Shown piece after piece: positions 50,339 through 59,145 of a DNA stretch of 64,000 nucleotides. Origin of the DNA: Arthrobacter sp. PGP41. Its GTDB lineage: Bacteria; Actinomycetota; Actinomycetes; Actinomycetales; Micrococcaceae. Made by a program: the position numbers and the translations under genes. A model generated the notes under the pieces. It was given only the letters and a program-made list of their open reading frames with translations, was not told the origin of the DNA and searched no databases. Numbering within the stretch: position 1 is the first letter of the stretch; every line of letters starts with the position of its first letter. The DNA is taken from assembly GCF_002953935.1 (NCBI RefSeq), contig NZ_CP026514.1, positions 1,860,001-1,924,000 on the forward strand, read 5' to 3'.

Positions 50339-51841
50339 TTAGTTGGCGTAGGGGTCGGCGATGCCGATGTATTGGGTGGTGGTGTATTCGGCGATGCCCT
50401 CTGATCCGCCTTCGCGGCCGAGGCCGGATTGCTTGACGCCGCCGAAGGGTGCGGCGGCGTTGGAGATGACGCCGGCGTTGAAACCGACCATGCCGAATTC
50501 GATCTGTTCTGCCACGCGCAGGAGCCGGTTGAAGTCGCGGCTGTACAGGTAGGAGGCGAGGCCGTATTCGCTGGCGTTGGCCAGCCGGACGGCGTCCTCT
50601 TCCGTTGTGAAGGTGGTGACGGGGGCGACGGGTCCGAAGATTTCCTGGCCCAGGATCGCAGCATCGTTGGGCACGCCTCCGAGGACCGTGGGCTGGTAGA
50701 AGTAGCCGGGACCATCCACGGGTGCGCCGCCGGTGACGGCTGTTGCTCCGGCGTCGACGGCGGCACTCACCAGTGCGTGCACGTCGTCCCTGGCGCCGGC
50801 GTCGATCAGCGGGCCCACCTGGGTGGCGGGGTCGGTGCCGCGGCCGGTGGCCAGCGCGCCCATCGCCGCGGCGAACTTGGCCGTGAATTCGGTTGCGACG
50901 GATTCGTGGACGAGGAAACGGTTGGCGGCGGTGCAGGCTTCACCCATGTTCCGCATCTTGGCAGCCATGGCACCTTCGACAGCTTTGTCGAGGTCGGCGT
51001 CTTCGAACACGATGAACGGTGCGTTCCCGCCAAGCTCCATCGAGGTGCGGAGTACGATCTGGGCGGCGTCGGCCATGAGGCGTTTGCCGACGGGGGTGGA
51101 GCCGGTGAAGCTCACCTTCCGGAGGCGTGAGTCCTTCAACAGCGGCCCGGAGATCCCGGACGCGGACGAGGAGGCGACGACATTCAGGACCCCGGCGGGC
51201 AGGCCGGCGTCGAGCATGGTCTGGGCGAAGTACTGCGCCGTCAAAGGGGTGAGTTTGGCGGGCTTGAGGACCATGGTGCAGCCGGCGGCGACGGCGGGGG
51301 CGACCTTGCGGGTGGCCATGGCCAGCGGGAAGTTCCAGGGCGTGATGAGCAGGCACGGTCCGACAGGCTTGTGCTGGACCAGGATCTTGTTCTTGCCCTC
51401 CGGGGTGGTGAGATAGCGGCCGTAGTCGCGGACCGTTTCCTCGGAGAACCAGCGCAGGAACTCCGCGCCGTAGGTGACCTCGCCGCGGGCTTCGGCCAGG
51501 GGTTTGCCCATTTCCAGGGTCATCAGCAGGGCGAAGTCCTCGGCGCGTTCGGTGACCAGGTCAAAGGCGCGGCGCAGGATCTCGGCCCGCACCCGGGGTG
51601 CGGTCCGCGCCCAGGACGACTGGGCGGCGTCGGCCGCGTCCAGCGCGGCGACCGCGTCATCGCTCGTGGCGGAGGCGAGGGTGGCGAGCACCTGCCCGGT
51701 AGCAGGATCATGCACGTCAAACGTGCCGCCGTCGGACGCCTCCCGCCACTGGCCCCCAATCAGCAGACCGGTCGGAACGGAAGCGAGCAGGGATGCCTCG
51801 CGCTCGGGGGAAATGGCAGGGGATATTGCGGAAACAGTCAT
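50339..51841 (-). CDS. Aldehyde dehydrogenase (succinate-semialdehyde type)
   Basis: The 500-residue enzyme has TPWNFPLAMATRKVAPAVAAG, the NAD(P) site FTGSTPVGKRLM, the catalytic Glu in MELGGNAPFIV near residue 270 and the Cys in GEACTAANRF near 304, and ends FGGVKQSGLGREGGSEG. All catalytic residues are present. It resembles GabD-like semialdehyde dehydrogenases. It is the last gene of the minus-strand unit led by the E1 gene and would oxidise an aldehyde, perhaps the product of the ThDP enzyme encoded just before it. Confidence 0.94.
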   Translation of the reverse strand: MTVSAISPAISPEREASLLASVPTGLLIGGQWREASDGGTFDVHDPATGQVLATLASATSDDAVAALDAADAAQSSWARTAPRVRAEILRRAFDLVTERAEDFALLMTLEMGKPLAEARGEVTYGAEFLRWFSEETVRDYGRYLTTPEGKNKILVQHKPVGPCLLITPWNFPLAMATRKVAPAVAAGCTMVLKPAKLTPLTAQYFAQTMLDAGLPAGVLNVVASSSASGISGPLLKDSRLRKVSFTGSTPVGKRLMADAAQIVLRTSMELGGNAPFIVFEDADLDKAVEGAMAAKMRNMGEACTAANRFLVHESVATEFTAKFAAAMGALATGRGTDPATQVGPLIDAGARDDVHALVSAAVDAGATAVTGGAPVDGPGYFYQPTVLGGVPNDAAILGQEIFGPVAPVTTFTTEEDAVRLANASEYGLASYLYSRDFNRLLRVAEQIEFGMVGFNAGVISNAAAPFGGVKQSGLGREGGSEGIAEYTTTQYIGIADPYAN

Positions 51842-51867
51842 AAAACGAAGTCCTTAAGAGTTGTAGG

Positions 51868-51915
51868 GGTTTCGGCAGGCTCAACTGCCGTTGGCCGGTT
51901 TCGACAGGCTCAACC
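51868..51915. repeat. Two tandem copies of a short actinobacterial intergenic repeat
   Basis: GGTTTCGGCAGGCTCAAC (51868-51885) and GGTTTCGACAGGCTCAACC (51897-51915) lie 29 bp apart in the spacer between the ThDP enzyme gene and the ALDH gene. The 19-mer is familiar as a dispersed intergenic repeat of Arthrobacter-like genomes; this is from memory. Confidence 0.6.
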
Positions 51916-51942
51916 ATCAGGCTGAGGGCTGGTGGAGGAGAA

Positions 51943-53628
51943 TCAGTAGGCTTTGACCCTCTGCTCAACCACTAAATGGATGAGTGCAAACATTCGATTT
52001 TCATCGATCGCGTGAAGCGCTGCTGCGATTGCACCTGGAATGTCGGCGTCGCGTTCCACCTTTATGCCGAAACCCCCAAAGGCCTGTGCCATGAGCGCGA
52101 ACTCCGGGTTTTTCAATTGGGTGCCCGAAACACGTTCGGGGTAATGGCGCTCTTGATGCGTGCGGATAGTCCCGTACTCCTGGTTGTCCATCACGATGAC
52201 CAGGGGAGTGGCGCCATACTGTGCCGCGGTTGCCAGTTCCTGCCCATTCATGAGGAATTCGCCGTCTCCGGCGATCGTCACTACGCGCCTGCCAGGGTAT
52301 TCCAGTGATGCGGCGATAGCGGACGGTATGGAGTAGCCCATGGAGCCATTGCGGGCGCTGATCATGGAGGCGTAGCGCTGGGTGGGGAAGTATCGGTGCG
52401 CCCAGTTGGTGTGTTCGCCGGCGCCGAGGGTGACCATGGCGTCATGGGGGAGGGTTGGGACGAGGTTGGCCATCAGGGTGTCCATCCGAGCCGGACCGGC
52501 CGACGACGTCGCCGGGGGAAGCGCGGCGAAGGCTTCCTGCTCCCTGCGCATCTTCGATGTCCAGTTCACCCATTCGTCCTTGACCGGAAGTTCGATCTTG
52601 GCCAGGTCCCTTACGAACACGTCGGGTTTGGCCAGGATCTGGTAGGAGACGGGTCCGGAGCGCCCCCGGAGGGAGGGGTCGATGGTGACGAGGAAGTTCT
52701 TTTTTGTCCAGTCCTGTCGGCAAAGGAATCCGTCGGTAATAACATCCCCCGGGACCGTGCCCACAAAGACCAGCAGGTCGGTTTCTTCCAGCAAGTCGTA
52801 CGTGGGGCGGGGCCGGCCGTAGCCGATCGGGCCTACGTAGGAGGGCGAATCGAACGGAATTGTGCCCTCGGTGCGCCACTCGGCCGCGGCAGGAATGTGG
52901 TGCTTTTCCAGCCAGCGCGTCAGCTGGTCGGCGCCTTCCTGCGTCCAGTCGTTTCCGCCGGTGACAAACAGCGGTTTGCTGGACGCCGCGAGGGCGTCAG
53001 CCAGCGCGGCCGCGTCCACGGTGGTCATGCCACCGGTCGCGACCGGGATGGGTGGATGGAGTTCGGCCGGGATCTGCTGCCGGATGACGTCCTCGGGCAG
53101 GCCAATGACAACCGGGCCCGGCCTGCCGCTCATGGCCGCGAAGAGGGCTTCGGCGACGATTTCGGAGGCACGTTCGGCGTGATCGAGGACCATCACGCGT
53201 TTGGCGCCGGTGTCGAACCAGGCTTTGATGTCGAATTCCTGAAAGGCCTCGCGGTCCCGGTGGGCGAAGGGGATCAGACCCACAAACAGCACCATGGGGG
53301 TGGAGTCCTGCCACGCGGTGTGCAGGCCGACGTGGGCATTGGCGGCGCCGGGCCCGCGGGTAACCATCGCGATTCCCGGCAGCTGGTTCATCTTGCCGTC
53401 AGCCTCGGCCATGTAGGTTGCGCCACCTTCATGACGGCACACGATGGTTTCGATGGACGAGTCGTGGAGTCCGTCAAGAACGTCCAGGAAGCTCTCACCC
53501 GGCACCACATGGGCCCGCTTGATGCCGTGGGAGGCGAGCGTATCAACAATGACGTGCCCGGCGGACTTACGGGATGCCTGCAGCAGCTCCTCTGGCAATT
53601 CATCTTGCTCTGCCGTTACTTGTGTCAT
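51943..53628 (-). CDS. ThDP-dependent enzyme (acetolactate synthase/decarboxylase-like)
   Basis: The 561-residue protein has the three-domain ThDP layout. The N-terminal PYR domain has VVPGESFLDVLDGL and the activating Glu in CRHEGGATYMAEADGK (around residue 66). A central domain begins near 200 (LADALAASSKPLFVTGGNDW). The PP domain has the cofactor motif GDGEFLMNGQELATAAQYG ending in DNQEYGTI. It could decarboxylate or ligate a 2-oxo acid or cleave a 1,2-diketone. It lies between the E2 and ALDH genes, so an aldehyde product passing to ALDH is plausible. Confidence 0.9.
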   Translation of the reverse strand: MTQVTAEQDELPEELLQASRKSAGHVIVDTLASHGIKRAHVVPGESFLDVLDGLHDSSIETIVCRHEGGATYMAEADGKMNQLPGIAMVTRGPGAANAHVGLHTAWQDSTPMVLFVGLIPFAHRDREAFQEFDIKAWFDTGAKRVMVLDHAERASEIVAEALFAAMSGRPGPVVIGLPEDVIRQQIPAELHPPIPVATGGMTTVDAAALADALAASSKPLFVTGGNDWTQEGADQLTRWLEKHHIPAAAEWRTEGTIPFDSPSYVGPIGYGRPRPTYDLLEETDLLVFVGTVPGDVITDGFLCRQDWTKKNFLVTIDPSLRGRSGPVSYQILAKPDVFVRDLAKIELPVKDEWVNWTSKMRREQEAFAALPPATSSAGPARMDTLMANLVPTLPHDAMVTLGAGEHTNWAHRYFPTQRYASMISARNGSMGYSIPSAIAASLEYPGRRVVTIAGDGEFLMNGQELATAAQYGATPLVIVMDNQEYGTIRTHQERHYPERVSGTQLKNPEFALMAQAFGGFGIKVERDADIPGAIAAALHAIDENRMFALIHLVVEQRVKAY

Positions 53629-53692
53629 GAAATTCAGGCCTTTTCGCTGGATGCCGCGTCTTTGCGCAACAGGATTCAGTTAGTGGATGCGA

Positions 53693-55006
53693 TTACAGGA
53701 GAATGCTGAGCGGGTTCTCTATGCGCGTCTTGAAAGCGGACAGCAATTGGGCTGCCACCGCACCGTCGATGACCCGGTGGTCTGCGGAGAGGGTGCAACT
53801 CATCACTGTGGCAACTGCCAGCTGGCCGTCGCGCACCACCGGGCGTTGCTCGGCCGCCCCCACGGCCAGGATCCCGGCTTGGGGCGGGTTGAGAATCGCG
53901 GAGAACTCCCGCGTCCCGTACATCCCCAGGTTCGTTAAGCTAAAGGACCCGCCCTCGAGTTCCTGTTGCCGGATCCGGCCGGCGCCCGCGCGTGCTTTGT
54001 AGTCGCCCATGGTTCTGCCCAAGGAGCTGAGGGAGAGGCTCTCCAGACCGCGAACCACCGGTGTCAGCAGCCCGTCCGCGGTGGCGATGGCCACGGAGAC
54101 ATCCACCGTGGAATAGTGGCGGATGGCGCCACCTTGCCATGACACGTTCGCGGCTGGCACGTCCACAATCGCACCTCCCAGGGCTTTGAGGACAAGATCG
54201 TTGACGGTTGCCTTTTGCCCCGCGGGGAGCGAGTCCTGATTAATTTGCTTGCGTAAAGCCAGGAGTGCGTCCATTTCGACGTCGATGGAGACGTAGAAAT
54301 GGGGAACGGTTGTCTTCGACTCGGTGAGCCGCCGTGCGATGGCCTTCCGCATGCCCGAGAGCGGTACGTCCTGGTAGTTTTGCACCCCTGGCGCCTGCTG
54401 CGCTTCCGCTGGGGACAGCAGGACAGTTTCTTCCGGCCTTGGAATTGACTCGGGGGTGGCTGCCTGCTGCCGGCGGGCAGCTTCAACATCTCCTCGCAGG
54501 ATCCTGCCGTTGGGTCCGGAGCCTGCCAAGGCTGAGAGGTCGACGCCCAGTTCTTTTGCAAGCTTTCGAGCAAGGGGTGACCCGAATACGCGCGAGTCAC
54601 GTCCCTGAGCATTGCGGGCCGGCTCCTGGGTCGCGTCCGGAGCCGCAGGCCGCGTGTCCCGCCGGGTTGTTGGTGCTTCGGTGTCCTCGGGCACGGGGTG
54701 CTCGGCAAGGCTGTGGGAGGCGCCGCCCGCGGAGGCGATTTGCTTGTCTACGGACGCTTCGTCTTCCCCCGCTTCTACGAGCACAGCAATGGGCTCACCG
54801 ACACCCACGGAAGTTCCCGGCTGTATTAACAGCCTTCCGATAGTGCCGGGAAACTCAGCCTGCAGTTCAACAGTGGCCTTTTCAGTCTCAATTTCGGCGA
54901 TGGGCTGTCCGGCGGCGATGGTGTCACCTATTTTTACGAGCCAGTCCTGGAGTGCTGCCTCGGTGGCGTCTGCGACGACGGCGGGCATGGTGATGATGGT
55001 TGCCAT
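53693..55006 (-). CDS. Dihydrolipoamide acyltransferase (E2)
   Basis: The 437-residue E2 has a lipoyl domain with the modified Lys in EIETEKATVE (near residue 44), a Pro/Ala-rich linker, a peripheral-subunit-binding domain (SPLARKLAKELGVDLSALAGSGPNGRILRGDVE, about 143-175) and a catalytic domain with LSADHRVIDGA, where the His and Asp form the active site. It accepts the acyl group from E1 and passes it to CoA. No E3 gene is in the window, so the complex must borrow one. The spacer to E1 is 26 bases. Confidence 0.93.
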   Translation of the reverse strand: MATIITMPAVVADATEAALQDWLVKIGDTIAAGQPIAEIETEKATVELQAEFPGTIGRLLIQPGTSVGVGEPIAVLVEAGEDEASVDKQIASAGGASHSLAEHPVPEDTEAPTTRRDTRPAAPDATQEPARNAQGRDSRVFGSPLARKLAKELGVDLSALAGSGPNGRILRGDVEAARRQQAATPESIPRPEETVLLSPAEAQQAPGVQNYQDVPLSGMRKAIARRLTESKTTVPHFYVSIDVEMDALLALRKQINQDSLPAGQKATVNDLVLKALGGAIVDVPAANVSWQGGAIRHYSTVDVSVAIATADGLLTPVVRGLESLSLSSLGRTMGDYKARAGAGRIRQQELEGGSFSLTNLGMYGTREFSAILNPPQAGILAVGAAEQRPVVRDGQLAVATVMSCTLSADHRVIDGAVAAQLLSAFKTRIENPLSILL

Positions 55007-55032
55007 GATGAATGTCCTTCGATGGATCGGGT

Positions 55033-57249
55033 TCAGGAACGGCCGAGGTTGCGGGCTACTTCGTCGAAGCCGGCAAGGACGTCGTTGAGATCAGCGTTCG
55101 CAGCGGCCTCAAGGACCTTCGAGATACTCGGCGCCGCTTCCTTGCCCGTAACCCGCTGGACGGGCTGGTCGAGGTAGTCGAAGAATCTGCGCTGGATCTC
55201 GTCCGAGAGCCAGCCGCCATATGAGGTGCCGCGGGCACCTTGCTCGACGATCAGGACGTTGTTGGTTTTCTGGATTGAGGCGCCGACGGTGTCCCAGTCC
55301 AGGGAGGCCCGGTCAAGCCAGCGCAGATCAATAACTTCCGGGTCAAGATCCGGGCGTTGCTCAGCCGCCTGCAGCGAAACGTCCACCATGTTCAGGTAGC
55401 TCAGTACGGTGACGCCTTCGCCTGCCCGCCGGACGGCAGCTTTGCCGACAGGCAACTGGTAATCAAGATTCCCTTCGGGAATGCTTCCTTTGGTCCCGTA
55501 GAGGTCGACGTGTTCAAGAACGAGCACCGGGTCCTGGAGTTCCAAAGCTGTGTTCATCAGCCCGATATAGTCGTGCGGTGTTGACGGCGCTACGATGCGC
55601 CACCCCGGGTTGTTGGCAAAGATGCCTGCCGGGTCCATGGAATGCTGGGAGCCATAGCCGGCTCCCATTGCCACCTTGGAGCGAAGCACCACAGGCATGG
55701 AGGACTGGCCGCCGAACATGTGCCGGGCCTTGCCAATCTGGTTGAAAATCTGGTCAGCGGCTACCCACAGGAAGTCCGAATACATGAACTCGACGACCGG
55801 CTTATAGCGCCCGGTCATGGACAGGCCGCCTGCCAGACCGGCGAATGCGTTCTCGCTGATCGGAGTGCCCAGGACCCGGTCGGGATAAGCATCTTTCAGG
55901 CCCCGGGTAGCCCCGTTGGTCCCGCCTTTGAGCCGGTGCACATCTTCGCCGAGGACCAGCACGCCCGGGTCCAGGTCCATTCGGCGGCCGAGTACATCTG
56001 CAATTGCATCCACGAAGCGGCGCTCCACGGTGCCCTCTTCGATTTGTTCGCCGGATGCTGCGCCGGTCAATGCCGGTTCGCTCCTGACATCGGTATCCAC
56101 GGCCGCGGGATCCGGCCAAAGAATGGGGCGGATCCGGCGGGCGCCTTTAGCGCTTTCCGGGTCCTTCTCCGTGATTTCGTCAACTATTCGGGTAATTTGC
56201 TCCGTGATGTGCGAGGTGAGATCGCTCAGTTGTTCGTCCGTGAGGAGGCCGCGCCGGGTCATCTCTGCAGCCAGCTTGGCCAAGGGGTCGCGGTCACGCC
56301 AATGCTTCTCCTCCTCCTTAGTTCGGTATCCAAAAGCGCTGCCGGGGAAGGGACCGTTCTGGTGGAAATAGCGGTAGGTTTCCGCCTCGATGAGGGTTGC
56401 TCCCATGCCGGCGCGCATGTGGTCGACTGCTGCCTTTTGGGCAAGGTAGACAGCGAGGGGATCCATGCCGTCCACACGCCAGGACCTGATTCCGAAGCCC
56501 GGGCCACGAGCTGCCAGCCGAGATTCCCCGGTTACGTCGGAAACGTGGGTCGAGACAGCGTACAGATTGTTTTCGATGTAGAAGCACAGCGGCAGGCGCC
56601 AGGCAGCGGCCAAGTTCATGGTCTCAAGCGTTGACCCGATGTTCGAGGCGCCGTCACCGAAATAGGTTACGGTGACCCCCATCCCATCTGCCTGCCCGCC
56701 GTCGTCCTGGATTTCTGCGTCATGGCGCTGGGCCCAGGCATTGCCCGCAGCAAGCGGCACTCCGCCACCCACGATCGCGTTAGTGCCCAAAGCTCCGGCC
56801 TCAAGCCACTGCAGGTGCATTGAGCCGCCCCGGCCACCGCTGAAGCCAGCCTTGAGGCCCAAAATCTCGGACATCGTCCGTCGGATGAACTCCGTGACCT
56901 GGTCGTTCTTTATCCCGTCGATGATGGACATGCCGTTCGGGAACAGATAGGCAAGACCTTTTGCCAGGAACTGGTGATGGCCACGATGGGTGCCGTTGAC
57001 GCCGTCGGCTCCCCGCAGCGCAAGAATGGATCCCACGGCGGCTCCCTCCTGGCCAATGCTGGAGTGGGCGGGGCCGTGTACCAGGCCCTCTGCCGCCAGC
57101 TGCAGGACAACTTCCTCAAAAATGCGAATGGTGTGCATCTGAACCAGCATGGATTCGAGCAATTCGGGAGCTGCTGCGTCCCAGTCTTCGCGCGTCGTGC
57201 GCAGCTCTGTGCACTCTGTCGAGTAGGTCAAGGGCGTGGTGGTTGACAT
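55033..57249 (-). CDS. 2-oxoacid dehydrogenase E1, alpha and beta fused
   Basis: The 738-residue protein carries both E1 subunits in one chain. The alpha half has MHTIRIFEEVVLQLAAEG, HSSIGQEGAAVG, the ThDP motif GDGASNIGSTLE ending in YIENN, and ARGPGFGIRSWRVDG. The beta half begins near residue 425 with RRFVDAIADVLGRRMDLDP and has EDVHRLKGGTNGATRGL, ISENAFAGLAGG and QSSMPVVLRSK. ATG 57249 has GGGAG upstream. Fused E1 proteins are known in actinobacteria. Substrate may be acetoin or a branched 2-oxo acid. It leads the E1-E2-ThDP-ALDH operon under a divergent GntR. Confidence 0.92.
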   Translation of the reverse strand: MSTTTPLTYSTECTELRTTREDWDAAAPELLESMLVQMHTIRIFEEVVLQLAAEGLVHGPAHSSIGQEGAAVGSILALRGADGVNGTHRGHHQFLAKGLAYLFPNGMSIIDGIKNDQVTEFIRRTMSEILGLKAGFSGGRGGSMHLQWLEAGALGTNAIVGGGVPLAAGNAWAQRHDAEIQDDGGQADGMGVTVTYFGDGASNIGSTLETMNLAAAWRLPLCFYIENNLYAVSTHVSDVTGESRLAARGPGFGIRSWRVDGMDPLAVYLAQKAAVDHMRAGMGATLIEAETYRYFHQNGPFPGSAFGYRTKEEEKHWRDRDPLAKLAAEMTRRGLLTDEQLSDLTSHITEQITRIVDEITEKDPESAKGARRIRPILWPDPAAVDTDVRSEPALTGAASGEQIEEGTVERRFVDAIADVLGRRMDLDPGVLVLGEDVHRLKGGTNGATRGLKDAYPDRVLGTPISENAFAGLAGGLSMTGRYKPVVEFMYSDFLWVAADQIFNQIGKARHMFGGQSSMPVVLRSKVAMGAGYGSQHSMDPAGIFANNPGWRIVAPSTPHDYIGLMNTALELQDPVLVLEHVDLYGTKGSIPEGNLDYQLPVGKAAVRRAGEGVTVLSYLNMVDVSLQAAEQRPDLDPEVIDLRWLDRASLDWDTVGASIQKTNNVLIVEQGARGTSYGGWLSDEIQRRFFDYLDQPVQRVTGKEAAPSISKVLEAAANADLNDVLAGFDEVARNLGRS

Positions 57250-57308
57250 CTTTGGCTCCCATGGGGCGTACGTGCTTGGGTTAGGCGTTCGTCCAACCAT
57301 AGGTGGAC

Positions 57309-57374
57309 GAATGGATCCAATGCAAGGAGCAGGGCCCCTAATCTTGCGCCAAAGATCCATGAATGGATCCATTC
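57309..57374. promoter_or_regulatory. Two GntR operators between E1 and GntR genes
   Basis: GAATGGATCCAATG (57309-57322) and the perfect palindrome GAATGGATCCATTC (57361-57374) lie with centres 52 bp apart, close to five helical turns. Both share GAATGGATCCA. The pair occupies the divergent promoter of the E1 operon and the FCD-type GntR gene. Confidence 0.75.
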
Positions 57375-57398
57375 GTCCTAAGTCCGTATGCTGTAGGT

Positions 57399-58070
57399 AT
57401 GTCCACCCAATCTGTTCTGTTGAAGAAATCGGGCGCTGCTAGCCAGCGCATCGCAGACGAACTAAGTCAGAGGATCCTCGACGGGGACCTCGCGCCTGGT
57501 ACAAGGATCCGACAGGAGCAGATCGCAGAAGAGTTCGGCGTCAGCAGGCTGCCGATCCGTGAAGCCTTGCGAATTCTTGAATCGCACGGACTCGTCACGC
57601 TGGTCGCCTCATCTGGGGCCTGGGTCAGTTCCATGAATCTCGCTGAGTGCCAGGAGACGTATCTGATCAGAGAACGGCTTGAGCCGCTCGCGCTGGGCCA
57701 GGCCATCGACAGCGTCAGCATTGAAACCTTGGATCGGCTCACTCAGTTGGCCAGCGAGATGGAGAGCTGCCAGGTGGTGGAGGACTTCGTCGAACTGGAC
57801 CGTGAATTCCACCTGTTGAGCTTTCAGGATGCGGGCATGCCGACCTTGCTGGAGATAGTCGAGCGGCTCTGGAACACCACCCAGCATTACCGGCGCGCGT
57901 ACGTGCAGTTGATCGGTCCCGAGGGGCTGGACGACACGCATTTGGAGCACAGGCTCCTTGTGGCGGCCATCCGCCGGCGTGACTCCCGCTCTGCGGAGGA
58001 ATTGCTGGCCATGCATGTCCGCAAAACCCGCATGGCCCTGCTTGATCACCCTGAAATATTCGATCGCTAG
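57399..58070 (+). CDS. GntR family regulator (FadR/FCD type)
   Basis: The 223-residue protein has an N-terminal winged helix (QRIADELSQRILDGDLAPGTRIRQEQIAEEFGVSRLPIREALRILESHGLV, residues 15-65) and an all-helical FCD domain with the metal-binding pattern: Asp and His in ELDREFHLL, His in LEHRLLVAAI and a C-terminal MHVRKTRM. ATG 57399 matches the family start. It most likely represses the divergent E1 operon until a metabolite binds. The VOC gene follows 21 bp later in the same transcript. Confidence 0.92.
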   Translation: MSTQSVLLKKSGAASQRIADELSQRILDGDLAPGTRIRQEQIAEEFGVSRLPIREALRILESHGLVTLVASSGAWVSSMNLAECQETYLIRERLEPLALGQAIDSVSIETLDRLTQLASEMESCQVVEDFVELDREFHLLSFQDAGMPTLLEIVERLWNTTQHYRRAYVQLIGPEGLDDTHLEHRLLVAAIRRRDSRSAEELLAMHVRKTRMALLDHPEIFDR

Positions 58071-58091
58071 AAATAGTTGTTGGAGAACCAC

Positions 58092-58646
58092 ATGAACCAG
58101 GACGCCGAACAGCAAGACATTGCCCTCAAGGAACGGCGCGGACTGCCGGGTATCCGTGGAACGGACCATATCGGGTTCACAGTGCCCGATATGGAGCAGG
58201 CCCACGAATTCTTCGTCAACGTCATAGGGTGCCAGCATGTCTACTCGCTGGGGCCATACCCTCAGGACCCCGAGTTGATGCGGACAAATCTTAACGTCCA
58301 CCCGGAGGCGACACTGGCGGAGATACGCTTCTACCGCTGCTTCAACGGAGCGAATTTTGAGGTCTTCAACTACTCCTCCCCGGATCAACGGCGGGAACAG
58401 CCCCGCAACAGTGACATTGGCGGTCATCACCTCGCCTTCTATGTCGAGGACCTCGACGTAGCTGTCGACTATCTCAGAAACCAGGGGATCCAGGTGCTCG
58501 GGGAACCGACCTCAAGTTCAGGAGCCAGCAAGGGCCAGCGTTGGGTCTACTTCTTGGCGCCGTGGGGAATGCAATTCGAACTCGTGTCTTTTCCGCAGGG
58601 AAAAGCGTACGAATCACAATCCCCACTGCGGCTCTGGATGCCCTAG
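58092..58646 (+). CDS. VOC family protein
   Basis: The 184-residue protein has two beta-alpha-beta-beta-beta modules: GTDHIGFTVPDMEQAHEFFVNVIG with the first His, and IGGHHLAFYVEDLDVAVDYLRNQG, FEVFNYSS and a closing APWGMQFELVSFP with the last Glu. His, His and Glu are in the metal-ligand positions of glyoxalase I-like and epimerase proteins. ATG 58092 has GGAG six bases upstream. Co-transcribed with gntR, it may make or remove the effector of the regulator or act on a product of the E1 complex. Confidence 0.87.
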   Translation: MNQDAEQQDIALKERRGLPGIRGTDHIGFTVPDMEQAHEFFVNVIGCQHVYSLGPYPQDPELMRTNLNVHPEATLAEIRFYRCFNGANFEVFNYSSPDQRREQPRNSDIGGHHLAFYVEDLDVAVDYLRNQGIQVLGEPTSSSGASKGQRWVYFLAPWGMQFELVSFPQGKAYESQSPLRLWMP

Positions 58647-58700
58647 AGGGAGCTGACGCTTCGCAATACCGGGTCGATCCCCGGCGCAGGCCAGCTGGTC

Positions 58701-58930
58701 CTAACCCGCGCAGAGTTTCTGCGAGCGGCCAGCTGCGGTGTCGAGGGCTTCAATGTAGCGAGTGAGCGCATCGCGGTTGTGGATCAGAAGATCGATTTCT
58801 GGGACATCCGCGCGCGCTCATGCAGCCACCAAGCCCTGCTCTTCGTAGTACAGCAGCGTGCGTGCCGGAACACCTGACCGCTTTGCCAGTCCTCCGATAC
58901 GCCTGGCATTCCTTCGCTGGGGAACTGCGC
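58701..58930 (-). pseudogene. MerR-family regulator relic
   Basis: In the 499-bp gap between the VOC and MHS genes the minus strand reads RIGGLAKRSGVPARTLLYYEEQGLV, the MerR DNA-binding helix pair, then a stop at about 58820, and in another frame EIDLLIHNRDALTRYIEALDTAAG to a stop at 58701. The start and the middle of the gene are lost. The remainder of the gap (58647-58700, 58931-59145) has only the promoter region of the transporter. Confidence 0.65.
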
Positions 58931-59145
58931 CGGCACTATCACTAGTGGCATTGCTTAAAGGGCCACAAGGTCAGAAGTATCGCATTATGAAAGGTAGATA
59001 GGCTATACGAAAGTTTCTCTTGACGCACTGTCTGAATCGAACTAGCTTCGACGTACCGACCCGGCCGCACGAAGAAGAGCGTCTGGCGGGATCCACCTGT
59101 AACCCGGTCGCCTTTGGTGCCGGCGGAAAACACCCAGGAGAACAC

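Noticed and set aside
52396..53709. A 437-codon open frame antisense to the ThDP enzyme.
   Set aside because: No ribosome site or family motif; a GC-driven shadow of a well-supported gene.
55642..56634. A 330-codon plus-strand frame inside the E1 gene.
   Set aside because: The minus-strand E1 has continuous alpha and beta motifs; the plus frame shows none.
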